Below, in pieces: positions 12,201-18,384 of a stretch of DNA of 51,567 bases. The stretch covers positions 1 through 51,567 of the forward strand of contig DAIDHB010000552.1 in NCBI GenBank assembly GCA_027452145.1, read 5' to 3'. The stretch's first letter is position 1, and every line of letters starts with the position of its first letter. Both the position numbers and the translations under genes were made by a program. The notes beneath the pieces were generated by a model. It worked only from the letters and a program-made list of their open reading frames with translations. It searched no databases and was not told where the DNA came from. Origin of the DNA: Planctomycetales bacterium. GTDB taxonomy: Bacteria; Planctomycetota; Planctomycetia; Isosphaerales; Isosphaeraceae.

Positions 12201-14673
12201 GACGATCAGCGGCGGCGGGCAGGCGCAGGTTCTGTCAATCGGCGACGGGGCCACGGCGATTCTCAGCGGCCTGACGATCAGTGGCGGGTCGGCGTCGGCC
12301 TCGGGCGGGGCGATCACGGTCAGCAAACTGGGCACCCTGACGATCAACGACTCCACCCTGACCGGGAACACGGCCGGTTCGGGCGGCGGCGCGATCGACA
12401 GCCTGGGCACGCTGACGATCCAGTCCTCGACGCTCGTCGGCAACTCGGCCGGCCTGTATGGCGGGGCGGTCGACGTCGAGAAGAACGGCACGTTCACGGC
12501 GACGAACAGCACGTTCTCCGGGAACACTTCCGGCCAGGGCGGTGCCCTGTACTCGACCGGCACCCTGACGACCGTCAACGACACCATCGCCTACAACGTG
12601 ACCACCTCCTCGACGTCGGGCGGCGGCCTGAACGCGGCCGGCGGCACGTCGAGCCTGTACAACACCATCGTCGCGCTGAACACCGACTCCGCCGGAACCG
12701 ACCCGGCCGACGACATCGCCGGGACGGTGGCCCAGGCCAGCTCGTACAACCTGGTCGGGATCGGCGGCTCGGGCGGCCTGGTGAACGGGCAGAACGGCAA
12801 CCAGGTCGGCGTGGCCAATCCGGGGCTGGTCGCGGGGCTGGGCAACAACGGCGGCCCGACCCAGACCATCGGCCTGACCAGTACCAGCCCGGCGATCGCG
12901 GCCGCGCCGCCGACCGTGGCCGGCCAGACGATCTCGCTGGACCAGCGCGGCGCGCTTCGCGGCTCGCCCGGCACGACGAACATCGACATCGGCTCGTTCG
13001 AGCTCAGCGGATCCTACCTGGTGACGAACGCCACGGACTCGACTGTGCCGGGGACGCTCCGCTCGGCGATTGACTGGGCGAACTCGGACACCGCCTCGGG
13101 CTCCACGGCCCCGCTGGTGATCGCCTTCGACACCGCCCCGGGCCACACCTTCGCGACGCCCCAGCAGATCGTCCTGGGCCTCGGCACGCTCAACCTGACC
13201 AACACGACGCGGCCGATCGTGATCGATGGGCCGGGTGCCGTGAGCCTGACGATCAGCGGCAACAACGCCGTCGGCGTGCTGACGGTCGCCCCGGGCGTCA
13301 ACGCGTCCATCGTCGGGGTGACGATCGCCGACGGGAACTCGCTGACCGGCGGCGGCATCCTCAACCAGGGCAACCTCTCGCTCGGCACGGCCACGGTCGG
13401 CAGCACGGCGATCGCCAGCGGCGTCGCCTTCGCCAACAACACGTCGCCCTCGGGTTCGGGGGCAGCCGTCGATAACAGCAAGGGGACGCTGACCGTCACG
13501 GGCAGCTCGTTCACCGGGAACTCGGGCTCGTACTACGGCGGGGCGATCTTCAACGACGACGGCACCGCCACGATCACGAACTCGAATTTCGTGGACAACT
13601 CGACGACATACGGCCTGGGCGGCGCGATCGACAACCTCGGCGGCACGCTGACGGTGACCGGCTCGACCTTCCAGGGCAACACGGCGTTCCAGGGCGGTGT
13701 GATCTATAACCGCAACGATACGACGGCCGCACTGCCGGCCACGGCCGTGCTCAACGGCGTGACCATGACCGGCAACTCGGCCTACCAGGGCGGCGCCCTG
13801 TTCAATGAGGGTACGATGTCGGTGGTGGACAGCACCGCCTCGAGCAACACCGCCTTCCAGGGCGGGGCGGTCTCGAACAACTTCGGCGGCACGATGGCCA
13901 TCACCGACAGCACGCTGGCCGCCAACACGGCGAACCAGTTCGGCGGGGCCATTGACAACGTCAGCAACCTGACGCTCGTCGCCGACACCATCGCCTACAA
14001 CGTGGTGACCCCCGGCGGCTCCGGCGCCGGCATCGAGGCTTACAGCGGCTCGACCGCGATGTACGACACGATCGCCGCGAAGAACACCGTCGGGACCGGG
14101 ACGGCGGCCGCGGCCAACGACATCACCGGGCAGCTCGCGGCCGGCAGCTCGTACAACATGGTCGGGACCGGCGGGGTGGCAAACGGGGTTAACAACAACA
14201 TCCTGCTCGGCACGACGGATCCCGGCCTGGCCCCCGGCCTGGCGAACAACGGCGGCCCGACCCAGACCATCGCGCTGTACACCGGCAGCCCAGCCATCGG
14301 GGCCGGCAGTGCCGCCGTCGCGGGGGTGACGATTCCCACAACCGACCAGCGCGGGGTGGCTCGTCCCACGTCGGGCTTTGACATCGGAGCCTTCCAGGGC
14401 TCGATCCCGGCCCCGGTCACGACGACGCCCGTCGTAGTGACTCCGGCCTCGCCCAGTCTCGTCGTTACGGGACCGGTCAGCACGACCGCGACGACTGCCT
14501 CGATCGTCAGCGGGCCGTCACCTTTCGGCGGGCGTCACGTCGGCCGCAAGGGCCATCGGCACGAAAAAGTCCAGCACCACGCCCTGGCGTCGCACGCCCG
14601 GGCCGCGGCCCATCACCACGCCGAGCTGGCGCGAAGGGTCGTGAAGGTCCAGATCGAGAAGCGGCATCGTTGA
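3298..14673 (+). CDS. Giant LEPR-XLL surface protein: S53 (sedolisin) protease fused to beta-helix and five anchor-Q modules
   Basis: 3791 residues, ATG preceded by GGAGG. The N-terminus carries the planctomycete LEPR-XLL type export motif (LEARLVLS, 26-33). Residues about 45-445 are an S53 peptidase with the key residues in place: Glu166 and Asp170 (EESLD), oxyanion Asp249 (SDTG), Ser355 in GGTSLATP, and calcium-site residues around Asp401 and Asp420. The usual pro-kumamolisin prodomain is missing. A beta-sandwich-like stretch follows (about 450-560), then right-handed beta-helix repeats rich in GGGI and GNSA, with a Gly-rich block near 670-950. Five choice-of-anchor-Q blocks (NGGPTQTIAL, then SPAIDAG, DQRG, IGAYEA) start at nt 8425, 10063, 11764, 12847 and 14248. 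Four of them lead into a SSYLVT...GTLRSAI linker that opens the next module. The end is basic and His-rich. Probably secreted and cell-surface bound, with proteolytic activity likely. The substrate is unknown. Confidence 0.9.
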   Translation: MSSRPRSLRATRLSSKRPVRPRLEGLEARLVLSQQLSANPQFLIFNPVGGTASLAHMATVDGIPGPYASSLTPSEIQSFYGTNSIFFNALKGKIQGDGAGQTIAIVDAYDDPNLIDTGAAGFSTSDLAMFDKYFGLPDPPSFTKYSESGSTTSLPPKSAVGGWSVEESLDVEWAHVIAPQANIDLIEATTQIFQIDMIPAVKEAASLPGVSVVSMSFGYPELPTSQTYNNDFVTPAGHQGVTFVAATSDTGSFGTGGIDPFSGQPAFLPNVVSVGGTSLDQQTGFPTLETSWNQGGGGVSQYIKEPSYQKAVQNTGMRTAPDVSADADPNFGGVAVYDSYDFGFNNPWNQIGGTSLATPMWAAMIAIANQGRASLGADTLDGTAAGPQQSLQALYSVPYSDFNDIVGGGNEGPVAKPGYDLASGLGSPKANLLVPDLAAYGLSGQAAVTTNVVNVTVQPPQSVEPGSTFGFAAAVQDAYGNTDISFQGQAVVTSSLTGSVVATANVVNGVAVIDGLTLGSGKSSTYTVTITGNGFSQQGTTSGVTAGSTPSLTLYPAPSFASLKAALQAAASSAATDITIVLEPGTYQLSNTSAASLLIENTGTSSAKTITIKGAGENQTYIVPIIPQGWTSSILSVLGTPNGPVSVNIEGLTIEDGLASNGGIAGKNAGVGGAILIDGGNVMLSNVGLVNDRAVGQVGLTPVHAPRRQAGYKGGAGTPAAGGALYMAGGTLTLNSVSFIGDLARGGRGGTGGVGGTDGGRGGVGGTGGSASGGAAYIAGGTVTGKSNVFQSDVAVGGSGGYGGQGGLGGTPSGLGRGGAGGHAGMGLGGGLFVGGGKVSLTTTPFTKDLARGGIGGSGGLGGFSHPLVVGSFSGFSTGTGVYVGRGGQPAAGADAAGGGMYVGSGSLTLSGSEPNALQNDRALGGFEGFAGNYRFSLSAPFSGHGALMQRKFVPVTGLHYGGTSQPATNGRQATSQRRVGLPGGKQAGHDGHSASSTSGIFKIHVGYGDGGGIYVNSGSVKLINQVVSNDLADYGAGIFNNGGTLTASGLTMGTDRAEIGGAAVNKGTLNIYGGALNADKASHSGNGFTANSLKLLGGKGSTGGAIANYGNLGLGSVAISGATAKLGGAIYSQSGSIQASHLTLSGNTASTRGGGIYSLQGSLTISGGEISNNVVHGTGSSPSVAVGSGGGIDVQGGKVTITGVTLQGNSARAGGGLYLGAGAATITASSFENNFARQTGGAILGNGTLTIKQGTMTGNTAGEAGGGVDAFGQLTMDFVTLTGNSAGTNGGALNIGYKATLDGLTITGNSAVAVGGGINNGGTVTLVASTIGANTASEGGGIYDVGRITMSNADKVAQNVAIRDGGGVYLGSGGRISASGTAAGTAGLSVTGNSVVAGDGGGIFDQHGALTIKYGEIRANAAPAGTKSTMGWGGGLFDSGGRVTLSNTPVQSNLAVDGAGMFITAGSVTLSNEAVTANTAAKAGGGVMNQGILTLSSATMTMNVAQGQGGGIEDQGKLTIINSTLSQNTAATGPGGNLDINVGGQAGITQSTLEYGHADNGGNIATGGVLTVGTSTISFGSAAVRGGGIENVAGGTVVMSNTTVADNTSVGNGGGIDSSATLKLVNDTVAYNQILGLSTGSGLDVESGTAALYNTIVDANSSTFGADLAGNIAPASSNNLFGSVSGALPVGGSNLSSVSQPLLDALKSNGGPTQTIALLAGSPAIDAGSTALAIDPVTNRPLKTDQRGALRGALGINAGSAVDIGAYEASSSYLVTSPVDSAILAGTLRSGVQWAGGSTNANPANLAPNTPAPNTIVFDTSGSFATSQTIDLAATLTLPNDPVGVEILGPGGGVVNIQGNGSFQDISVPGGTAILQGITVGGGSAMNGGGVESAGNLTLNNVILSGNTATEGGGGVYSSKVAGSSLTITGGTIQGNTAGFGAGVVAGNGLNVSGATITGNSAREVGGGIDLPAGGSLNLTSSTLAQNTAASEGGGLYLGYATATVTGGSITGNTAGSGGGLYSAGTGSSLTITGTSFSGNSAVSGGAIQSMTGPVTIAAASLANNTASNTGGALTIGSGAQATVSASTLTANSAGAGGAISNDGSISISASTLSDNSGSTGGAISNLGTLTVIGSTLSGNSAAYGGAIDDTNGGGVGPGDVLTNVTLADNSATTGGGAVYSSLSNITLVNATVAYNSVGSGGAGAGVDAANGSVNLYNTIVDLNAGAPDVAGTIAGSSNMIGVTSPGLASGLAFNGGTTQTIALLAGSPAIDGGIDTIGGVAVPATDQRGAVRGGSSAPSFAYAGASVDIGAYEASSAYQVTTATDTYELGSLRTAVSWANTSTNANPAYLALTTPAPNTVTFTTSGTITLSPSLGALVLSNSTTPVAIFSPAGVAATISGGGATGVLQINPKVTAALTNLTITSGSAATGGGINNAGSLSITGSKVLSSTATGSGGGINNTGTLTLTGTMVTGNSASGVGGGISNAGTLNLANSTIASNTAATGGGGISDPGTLTLTTSQITGNSAEAGGGLSVAGTLTAYATTISGNSAATAGGGLAVQAGGSATLTDLLSVPSTVSGNTAGSANAAGSGGGVDNAGTLVVSYSTITANQSTGTGGGVDNELHGTFTLRYSTLGSNSATTYGGGGLDNSGTATIGVSTIASNQAGTSGGGIGNELGGVLNMTYTTVSANTAASTGGGLYNAATANLSNATIAGNRGSRGGGLYNLGLLTALNDTVAYNSVGAGGLGGGLDAAGGTTDLYNTIVAQNQDGAGAPSDAAGSLAPASVNDLFGSGGSGGLTATTVNDVITGVKKPQLGTLADNGGPTQTIALLANSPALDAGSASIPGIVVPTVDQRGAIRGAAGINAGSNPDIGAYEASSSYLVTTTTDSTDMGTLRSAIAWANVSTNANPTNLAPHAAAPNTAVFDKSKVFSSAQTITIDPTLGPIQMTGTVASGEAIDGTASRGLTISGGGQAQVLSIGDGATAILSGLTISGGSASASGGAITVSKLGTLTINDSTLTGNTAGSGGGAIDSLGTLTIQSSTLVGNSAGLYGGAVDVEKNGTFTATNSTFSGNTSGQGGALYSTGTLTTVNDTIAYNVTTSSTSGGGLNAAGGTSSLYNTIVALNTDSAGTDPADDIAGTVAQASSYNLVGIGGSGGLVNGQNGNQVGVANPGLVAGLGNNGGPTQTIGLTSTSPAIAAAPPTVAGQTISLDQRGALRGSPGTTNIDIGSFELSGSYLVTNATDSTVPGTLRSAIDWANSDTASGSTAPLVIAFDTAPGHTFATPQQIVLGLGTLNLTNTTRPIVIDGPGAVSLTISGNNAVGVLTVAPGVNASIVGVTIADGNSLTGGGILNQGNLSLGTATVGSTAIASGVAFANNTSPSGSGAAVDNSKGTLTVTGSSFTGNSGSYYGGAIFNDDGTATITNSNFVDNSTTYGLGGAIDNLGGTLTVTGSTFQGNTAFQGGVIYNRNDTTAALPATAVLNGVTMTGNSAYQGGALFNEGTMSVVDSTASSNTAFQGGAVSNNFGGTMAITDSTLAANTANQFGGAIDNVSNLTLVADTIAYNVVTPGGSGAGIEAYSGSTAMYDTIAAKNTVGTGTAAAANDITGQLAAGSSYNMVGTGGVANGVNNNILLGTTDPGLAPGLANNGGPTQTIALYTGSPAIGAGSAAVAGVTIPTTDQRGVARPTSGFDIGAFQGSIPAPVTTTPVVVTPASPSLVVTGPVSTTATTASIVSGPSPFGGRHVGRKGHRHEKVQHHALASHARAAAHHHAELARRVVKVQIEKRHR

Positions 14674-14733
14674 GCCGCAGGCTGTCCAGGACCCCTTTCA
14701 GGGCCGAGTCCTGCGGGACGAGGCCATCTTAAG

Positions 14734-14784
14734 CGGCCGGGCCGTTGCCGAGCGGATGACCCGTTCGGCCGACCCGGCCGTTTT
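14734..14784 (+). terminator. Rho-independent terminator after the giant gene
   Basis: An outer 8-bp stem pairs CGGCCGGG (14734-14741) with CCCGGCCG (14773-14780), followed directly by TTTT. Inside it a second stem pairs CCGAGCGG with CCGTTCGG, with one G-T pair, around the loop ATGAC. It lies 60 bases after the stop of the giant gene, on the same strand. Confidence 0.7.
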
Positions 14785-15090
14785 CTCATTACCCCGGCAC
14801 GAAACTTCCTTAAGTAGGGCCAGCGAGCCTGATGTTCAAGCACCATCAGGCCAGGCGGCCCGATCCTATTCTCATGCCGGCGTAATACCTGCGGAATACC
14901 GGCCTGGCGATGTCGGACGAGTGACAGGTGCAGGCCGGAACTGGGCTGAGCCTTCGACGCCCCGAGGAGCGCGGTGTCCCCGCCCTGGTGGCACAAACGA
15001 CCATACCACGCCGGCCGGGTCTTCGGCGCCCCGGCCGGGGCGGGAGCCCCGCCCGCCATCACGAGGGGTGTGGGGCCGACGACGTGTTGC
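14785..15090. other. Intergenic region between the giant gene and csrA, with one perfect hairpin
   Basis: 306 bases without a supported gene. A perfect stem-loop at 14827-14851 pairs GCCTGATG with CATCAGGC around the loop TTCAAGCAC. It has no T-run on either strand, and no promoter was recognised next to it. It may lie in the 3' part of the csrA transcript. Confidence 0.4.
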
Positions 15091-15306
15091 TCAGCGGACG
15101 GCCATGGTCTCGACGTGGCCATCGCCAACAGGTACGGACTCGTGGCTGTCGTCGAAGCGGGCGAACAACTCCTCCCGGAAGACGCCGATGGCCTCGGGCG
15201 CCTCGATGCCCAGGCGGACGTGATTTCCGCGGATGGCGATGACCGTGACGCGGATGTTGCCGTTGATGACGATCGACTCGTTCTTCTTGCGGCTCAGAAC
15301 CAGCAT
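15091..15306 (-). CDS. csrA: Carbon storage regulator CsrA
   Basis: 71 residues, clearly CsrA: it opens with MLVLSRKKNESIVI, followed by VTVIAIRGNHVRLGIEAP and the RNA-binding segment 'vFREELF'. CsrA/RsmA dimers bind ANGGA motifs in mRNA leaders and control translation or stability. The acidic C-terminal tail is a little longer than in E. coli CsrA. The ribosome binding region (minus strand, around 15317-15321) is AAGGA, which fits the ANGGA core, so autoregulation is possible. Upstream on the same strand lies a predicted short structured RNA with its own promoter and terminator (15436-15512), so csrA either has a further promoter or is expressed by read-through. Confidence 0.95.
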   Translation of the reverse strand: MLVLSRKKNESIVINGNIRVTVIAIRGNHVRLGIEAPEAIGVFREELFARFDDSHESVPVGDGHVETMAVR

Positions 15307-15435
15307 GGTCGTTTAATCCTTTCGTCCTGGTGTGCCGGGCGGTTGGACGGCGAGTTTCGCCATCGATGCCGGTCAATTGGGGAACGGCCTCCGGATGTGT
15401 CCGTTCGTCGGACGGTGGGGCGGCCGGGCGCAACG

Positions 15436-15512
15436 AAAAAACCCCGAACCTGCGAGGAAGTCGCAAGTTGGGGCCGCCATAGCCACGATCTGTGTTGCCC
15501 GTCGTGAGCAAT
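15436..15512 (-). ncRNA. Predicted ~77-nt structured RNA, copy A (upstream of csrA)
   Basis: Read on the minus strand. Starting about 7 nt after a -10 box, a small hairpin (TTGC/GCAA) presents the 9-nt loop TCACGACGG. Then comes the block GGCTATGGCGGCCCC, and a terminator that pairs CCCC plus AACTTGCGA with TCGCAGGTT plus GGGG, leaving one bulged C on the 3' arm, followed by TTTTTT. The same order, spacing and loop occur at 42323-42400 with different stem sequence. It ends 130 nt before csrA. It could be a free sRNA or a terminated leader. A simple 3' terminator for the DUF1080 gene is less likely because the element has its own promoter and the other copy has no gene before it on its strand. 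Confidence 0.6.
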
Positions 15513-15518
15513 GATTGA

Positions 15519-15547
15519 GTTGTAGCCGATCGCGGCTAGGAGGTCAA
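15519..15547 (-). promoter_or_regulatory. Sigma-70-like promoter of RNA copy A
   Basis: On the minus strand, TTGACC (15542-15547) and TACAAC (15519-15524) are separated by exactly 17 nt. The predicted start lies at about 15512, at the foot of the first hairpin. Copy B has the same arrangement. Confidence 0.55.
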
Positions 15548-15637
15548 TATGAGATCTGTGAATTCTTGAGATGGTCCGGCCAGGACTCGCCGCGTGGGAT
15601 GATTTGGGGCGGAGCCATGATACGATCGGCCCTCAAT

Positions 15638-16747
15638 TCAGGGATCGACGCGGGACAGCTCGCGTTCGCTGTCGGCGATGCGGAAATGTATGCCCGTTAT
15701 CTTGCCGCCGGCGTCGATGCGGAACGTGAACCGGCCGTCGGTCTGCCGCATATCGAACTCGGTCTCGGAGATCGGCTCCATCGGGATCCCGAAAGGTCGC
15801 GCGGGGAGCCAGAGCGCCAGGTGATCGTCCTCGCGGACGATCTTCCACGGCGGCGAGTCGGGGCGGTTGGCCGGGCGGTATTTCCCCGCGTAGCGGTCGA
15901 GCCGCTCGTGTGTCAGCGCGACCGTTCGGGGCCGCTCCACGTCCGCGGCCGACGGCTCGGGGCGATCGGGGAGCTTGCGAAGCCAGATATTGCGGTAGCG
16001 AACGGGGTGGTCGTGGTCCTGGAGGGCGATCGGGCCGCCCCTGGCCTGATGGGGGTCGTAGGGGAACCAGCGCAGCCAGGCGGTGGGGCCGAACGGGGCC
16101 TCGTTGTTCTGGACGAGGATGCCATTGTGGAACAGAGTGATCCGCGCCGGTTCGATCAACCGGCCCGTGGCGTCGAACCGCGGTCGGCGAAAGGCGACGT
16201 CGTAGGTCTGCCACTGGCCCGGCGGTCGGGAGGCGTTGAAAAGCGGCGGATACTGGCCGTAGATCGCGCCGGCCTGGCCGTCGGCATAGGTGTCTGCCCG
16301 GTACGAGTCGAGGACCTGGAGCTCGAACTCACCCATCAGGAAGACGCCGCTATTGCCGCGGTCCTGGCCGACGCCGTGGGGCGGGTCGGGGGCGCACCAT
16401 TCGACGTGGAGCTGGACGTCGCCGAACCGCTCGCGGGTCTCGATCGCGCCGGCTCCCGGGACGGTCTGGAGGACGCCGTCGACGATGTTCCACCGCGCCG
16501 GTCCGCCGCCGTCGCGAGCCTTCCAGGCATCGAGGTTCGTGCCGTCGAACAGGATGATGGCGTCCTTCGGCGGGCGCGACGCAATCGGGGACTCGGCGGG
16601 TTCGACGACCGGAGGATGAGGGCGGTGAACGTCGTGCTGGCGCCAGCGCTGGGACAGACGGGCCCCGTCGTCGGACGCCACGACGACGGCGAGCCCGGCG
16701 GCCGCGATCAGGCCGGCCGCGGCAGTCCTCGGAAGGTGCCAACGCAT
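15638..16747 (-). CDS. DUF1080 (3-keto-disaccharide hydrolase-like) exported protein
   Basis: 369 residues from the ATG at 16747. The N-terminus has a signal-like segment (AAGLIAAAGLAVVVA). Residues about 60-250 are a DUF1080 domain, a jelly-roll related to glycoside hydrolase family 16, common in Planctomycetes and linked to 3-keto-glycoside or glycan breakdown. Visible family marks are ILFDGTNLDAWKA, then W-x-I-VDGVL, GNSGVFLMGEFELQVLDSY and GPIALQDH, with the 'YRNIWLR' end. An extra domain of about 100 residues follows (LDRYAGKYRP... to the end), which resembles the small C-terminal barrel often found on serine-hydrolase proteins. The upstream hydrolase gene ends 32 bases before this start, so the two are likely cotranscribed and may act on the same exported substrate (inference). 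Confidence 0.85.
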   Translation of the reverse strand: MRWHLPRTAAAGLIAAAGLAVVVASDDGARLSQRWRQHDVHRPHPPVVEPAESPIASRPPKDAIILFDGTNLDAWKARDGGGPARWNIVDGVLQTVPGAGAIETRERFGDVQLHVEWCAPDPPHGVGQDRGNSGVFLMGEFELQVLDSYRADTYADGQAGAIYGQYPPLFNASRPPGQWQTYDVAFRRPRFDATGRLIEPARITLFHNGILVQNNEAPFGPTAWLRWFPYDPHQARGGPIALQDHDHPVRYRNIWLRKLPDRPEPSAADVERPRTVALTHERLDRYAGKYRPANRPDSPPWKIVREDDHLALWLPARPFGIPMEPISETEFDMRQTDGRFTFRIDAGGKITGIHFRIADSERELSRVDP

Positions 16748-16779
16748 GAGGATCCAGGCTCCAGGGTGGGTCGAGTGGC

Positions 16780-18267
16780 CTACTGCGGCTTGCCGACGAG
16801 CTGCCGCTGGGCATTCGGCCCGAAGCCGACGTTCGAGCGCGAGTCGAGGGTCAATTGATCGTCGGCGAATCTGAGCTTGAGGGTGATGGTGAACGGCGTC
16901 TCGTAGAAGCAGACCTTCGCTTCGTAGGTATCGGCGGCCGTCCAGGCGCCGCTGGCCGCGGCGGGCTGGTCGGGCAATGTCGGGCCGAAGGCCATCCGGC
17001 CCTTCGCCCACGAGCCGGAGCCGCAGGGGAGGCGGTACTCGGTGCCGACGATCCGGGCGACGAGCGTGACGGGTCCGCCGCGCTCCTGGCATTCGAGCGC
17101 GAAGGTCTCGATCTTGCGGTCGTTGGGCGGGAACGCGTAGGTCCGGCCCGGGAGCTTCTCGGGCGAGGCCGAGCCCTGCTGGGGTTTCAGCGTGAGGTGG
17201 GCCAGGGCCGCCTCGAGCTTCGACCGGGCCGCGTCGTCGGCCGGGAGCGGGCCGGACTTGATGGCCGGAAGCAGCTCGTCCCAGACGAGGTTCAGCACGG
17301 CCTGCATGTCGCGGACGCCGCTGGTGATCGCGATGACCGCGTCCTGCTCGGGCAGGACGACGCAGTACTGGCCGAAGGCGCCGTCGCCGCGGAACGCGCC
17401 GTGGCGGCATCGCCAGAACTGGTACCCGTAGCCCTGGTCCCAGTCGCTCTTCGGGTTGCTGCCGTTGGATGTCTGCCGCGCCGTGGCGGCCTCGACCCAC
17501 GCGGCCGGCACGAGCTGGCGTCCGTTCCATTGCCCCTTCTGGAGGTAGAGCTGGCCGAACTTCGCGATGTCCTCGGTCCGGACGCTCAGGCCGTAGCCGC
17601 CGAGCGAAACTCCCTGCGGGCTGGTGCCCCAGGTGGGGTTCTCGATGCCGAGCGGCTCGAACAGGCGCGGGCGCAGGTAGTCGAGCACGGTCTGGCCGGT
17701 CGCCTTCTGCACGATGGCCGACAGCATGTAAGTGCCCGAAGTGTTGTAGAGGAAATGGGTGCCGGGCTTGTTGGGCACGGGCTGGGCCAGGAAGACCTTC
17801 GTCCAGACCTCGCCCTCGGGGCGCTTCGGCTCGACCTGGTGGCCGGTGGACATCCGCAGCAGGTCGTGAACCCGCATCGACCGCAGGTTCTGGCTCGGGC
17901 TTTTCGGGGCGTCTTCGGGGAAGAACTTGAGGACCTCGTCGTCGACGCTCAGCTTGCCCTCGGCGATCGCCAGGCCGACGGCCGTCGAGGTGAAGCTCTT
18001 GCTCAGCGAGTAGAGCGCGTGGGGCGAGCCGGCCGAGTAGGGCGACCACCAGCCCTCGGCGACGACGTGCCCGTGCCTGACGAGCATGAAACTGTGGAAC
18101 GAGTCGATCTTCCGGTCGGCCGCCTCGACGAACGCCAGGATGCCGGACGACGAGACGCCCTGGGCCTCGGGGTTGCTGCGCGGCAGCGACGAGGCCGAGG
18201 GGCGGTCGCCGGCGAAAGCCCAGGAGCCGGCGAGGAGTACGGCGGCGGCGGAAAGCAGCGGTTTCAT
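16780..18267 (-). CDS. Beta-lactamase-family (class C-like) serine hydrolase, exported
   Basis: 495 residues from the ATG at 18267 (a GTG two codons earlier is possible). It has a clear signal peptide (MKPLLSAAAVLLAGSWAFAG). The catalytic SxxK is SLSK at about residues 87-90, followed by a YNTSG motif in the usual Tyr position and an HGAFRGDGAFGQ motif late in the domain. Family members are esterases, D-aminopeptidases or penicillin-binding-like enzymes, so substrate is not predictable and a resistance role should not be assumed. The last ~130 residues form a separate beta-rich domain (GRTYAFPPNDRKIETFALEC onward), typical of planctomycete homologs. It precedes the DUF1080 gene in a likely operon. 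Confidence 0.88.
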   Translation of the reverse strand: MKPLLSAAAVLLAGSWAFAGDRPSASSLPRSNPEAQGVSSSGILAFVEAADRKIDSFHSFMLVRHGHVVAEGWWSPYSAGSPHALYSLSKSFTSTAVGLAIAEGKLSVDDEVLKFFPEDAPKSPSQNLRSMRVHDLLRMSTGHQVEPKRPEGEVWTKVFLAQPVPNKPGTHFLYNTSGTYMLSAIVQKATGQTVLDYLRPRLFEPLGIENPTWGTSPQGVSLGGYGLSVRTEDIAKFGQLYLQKGQWNGRQLVPAAWVEAATARQTSNGSNPKSDWDQGYGYQFWRCRHGAFRGDGAFGQYCVVLPEQDAVIAITSGVRDMQAVLNLVWDELLPAIKSGPLPADDAARSKLEAALAHLTLKPQQGSASPEKLPGRTYAFPPNDRKIETFALECQERGGPVTLVARIVGTEYRLPCGSGSWAKGRMAFGPTLPDQPAAASGAWTAADTYEAKVCFYETPFTITLKLRFADDQLTLDSRSNVGFGPNAQRQLVGKPQ

Positions 18268-18384
18268 GCGCACGACCTGAGGAGTGAGGATCGGGTGGGA
18301 GAGTCGGTCACGAGGCCCGTCGATCCCGGATGATGCCCGATCGGCCCGAGCGACGCAACGGGGTGCCGCGATCGTGGCGTGGGG

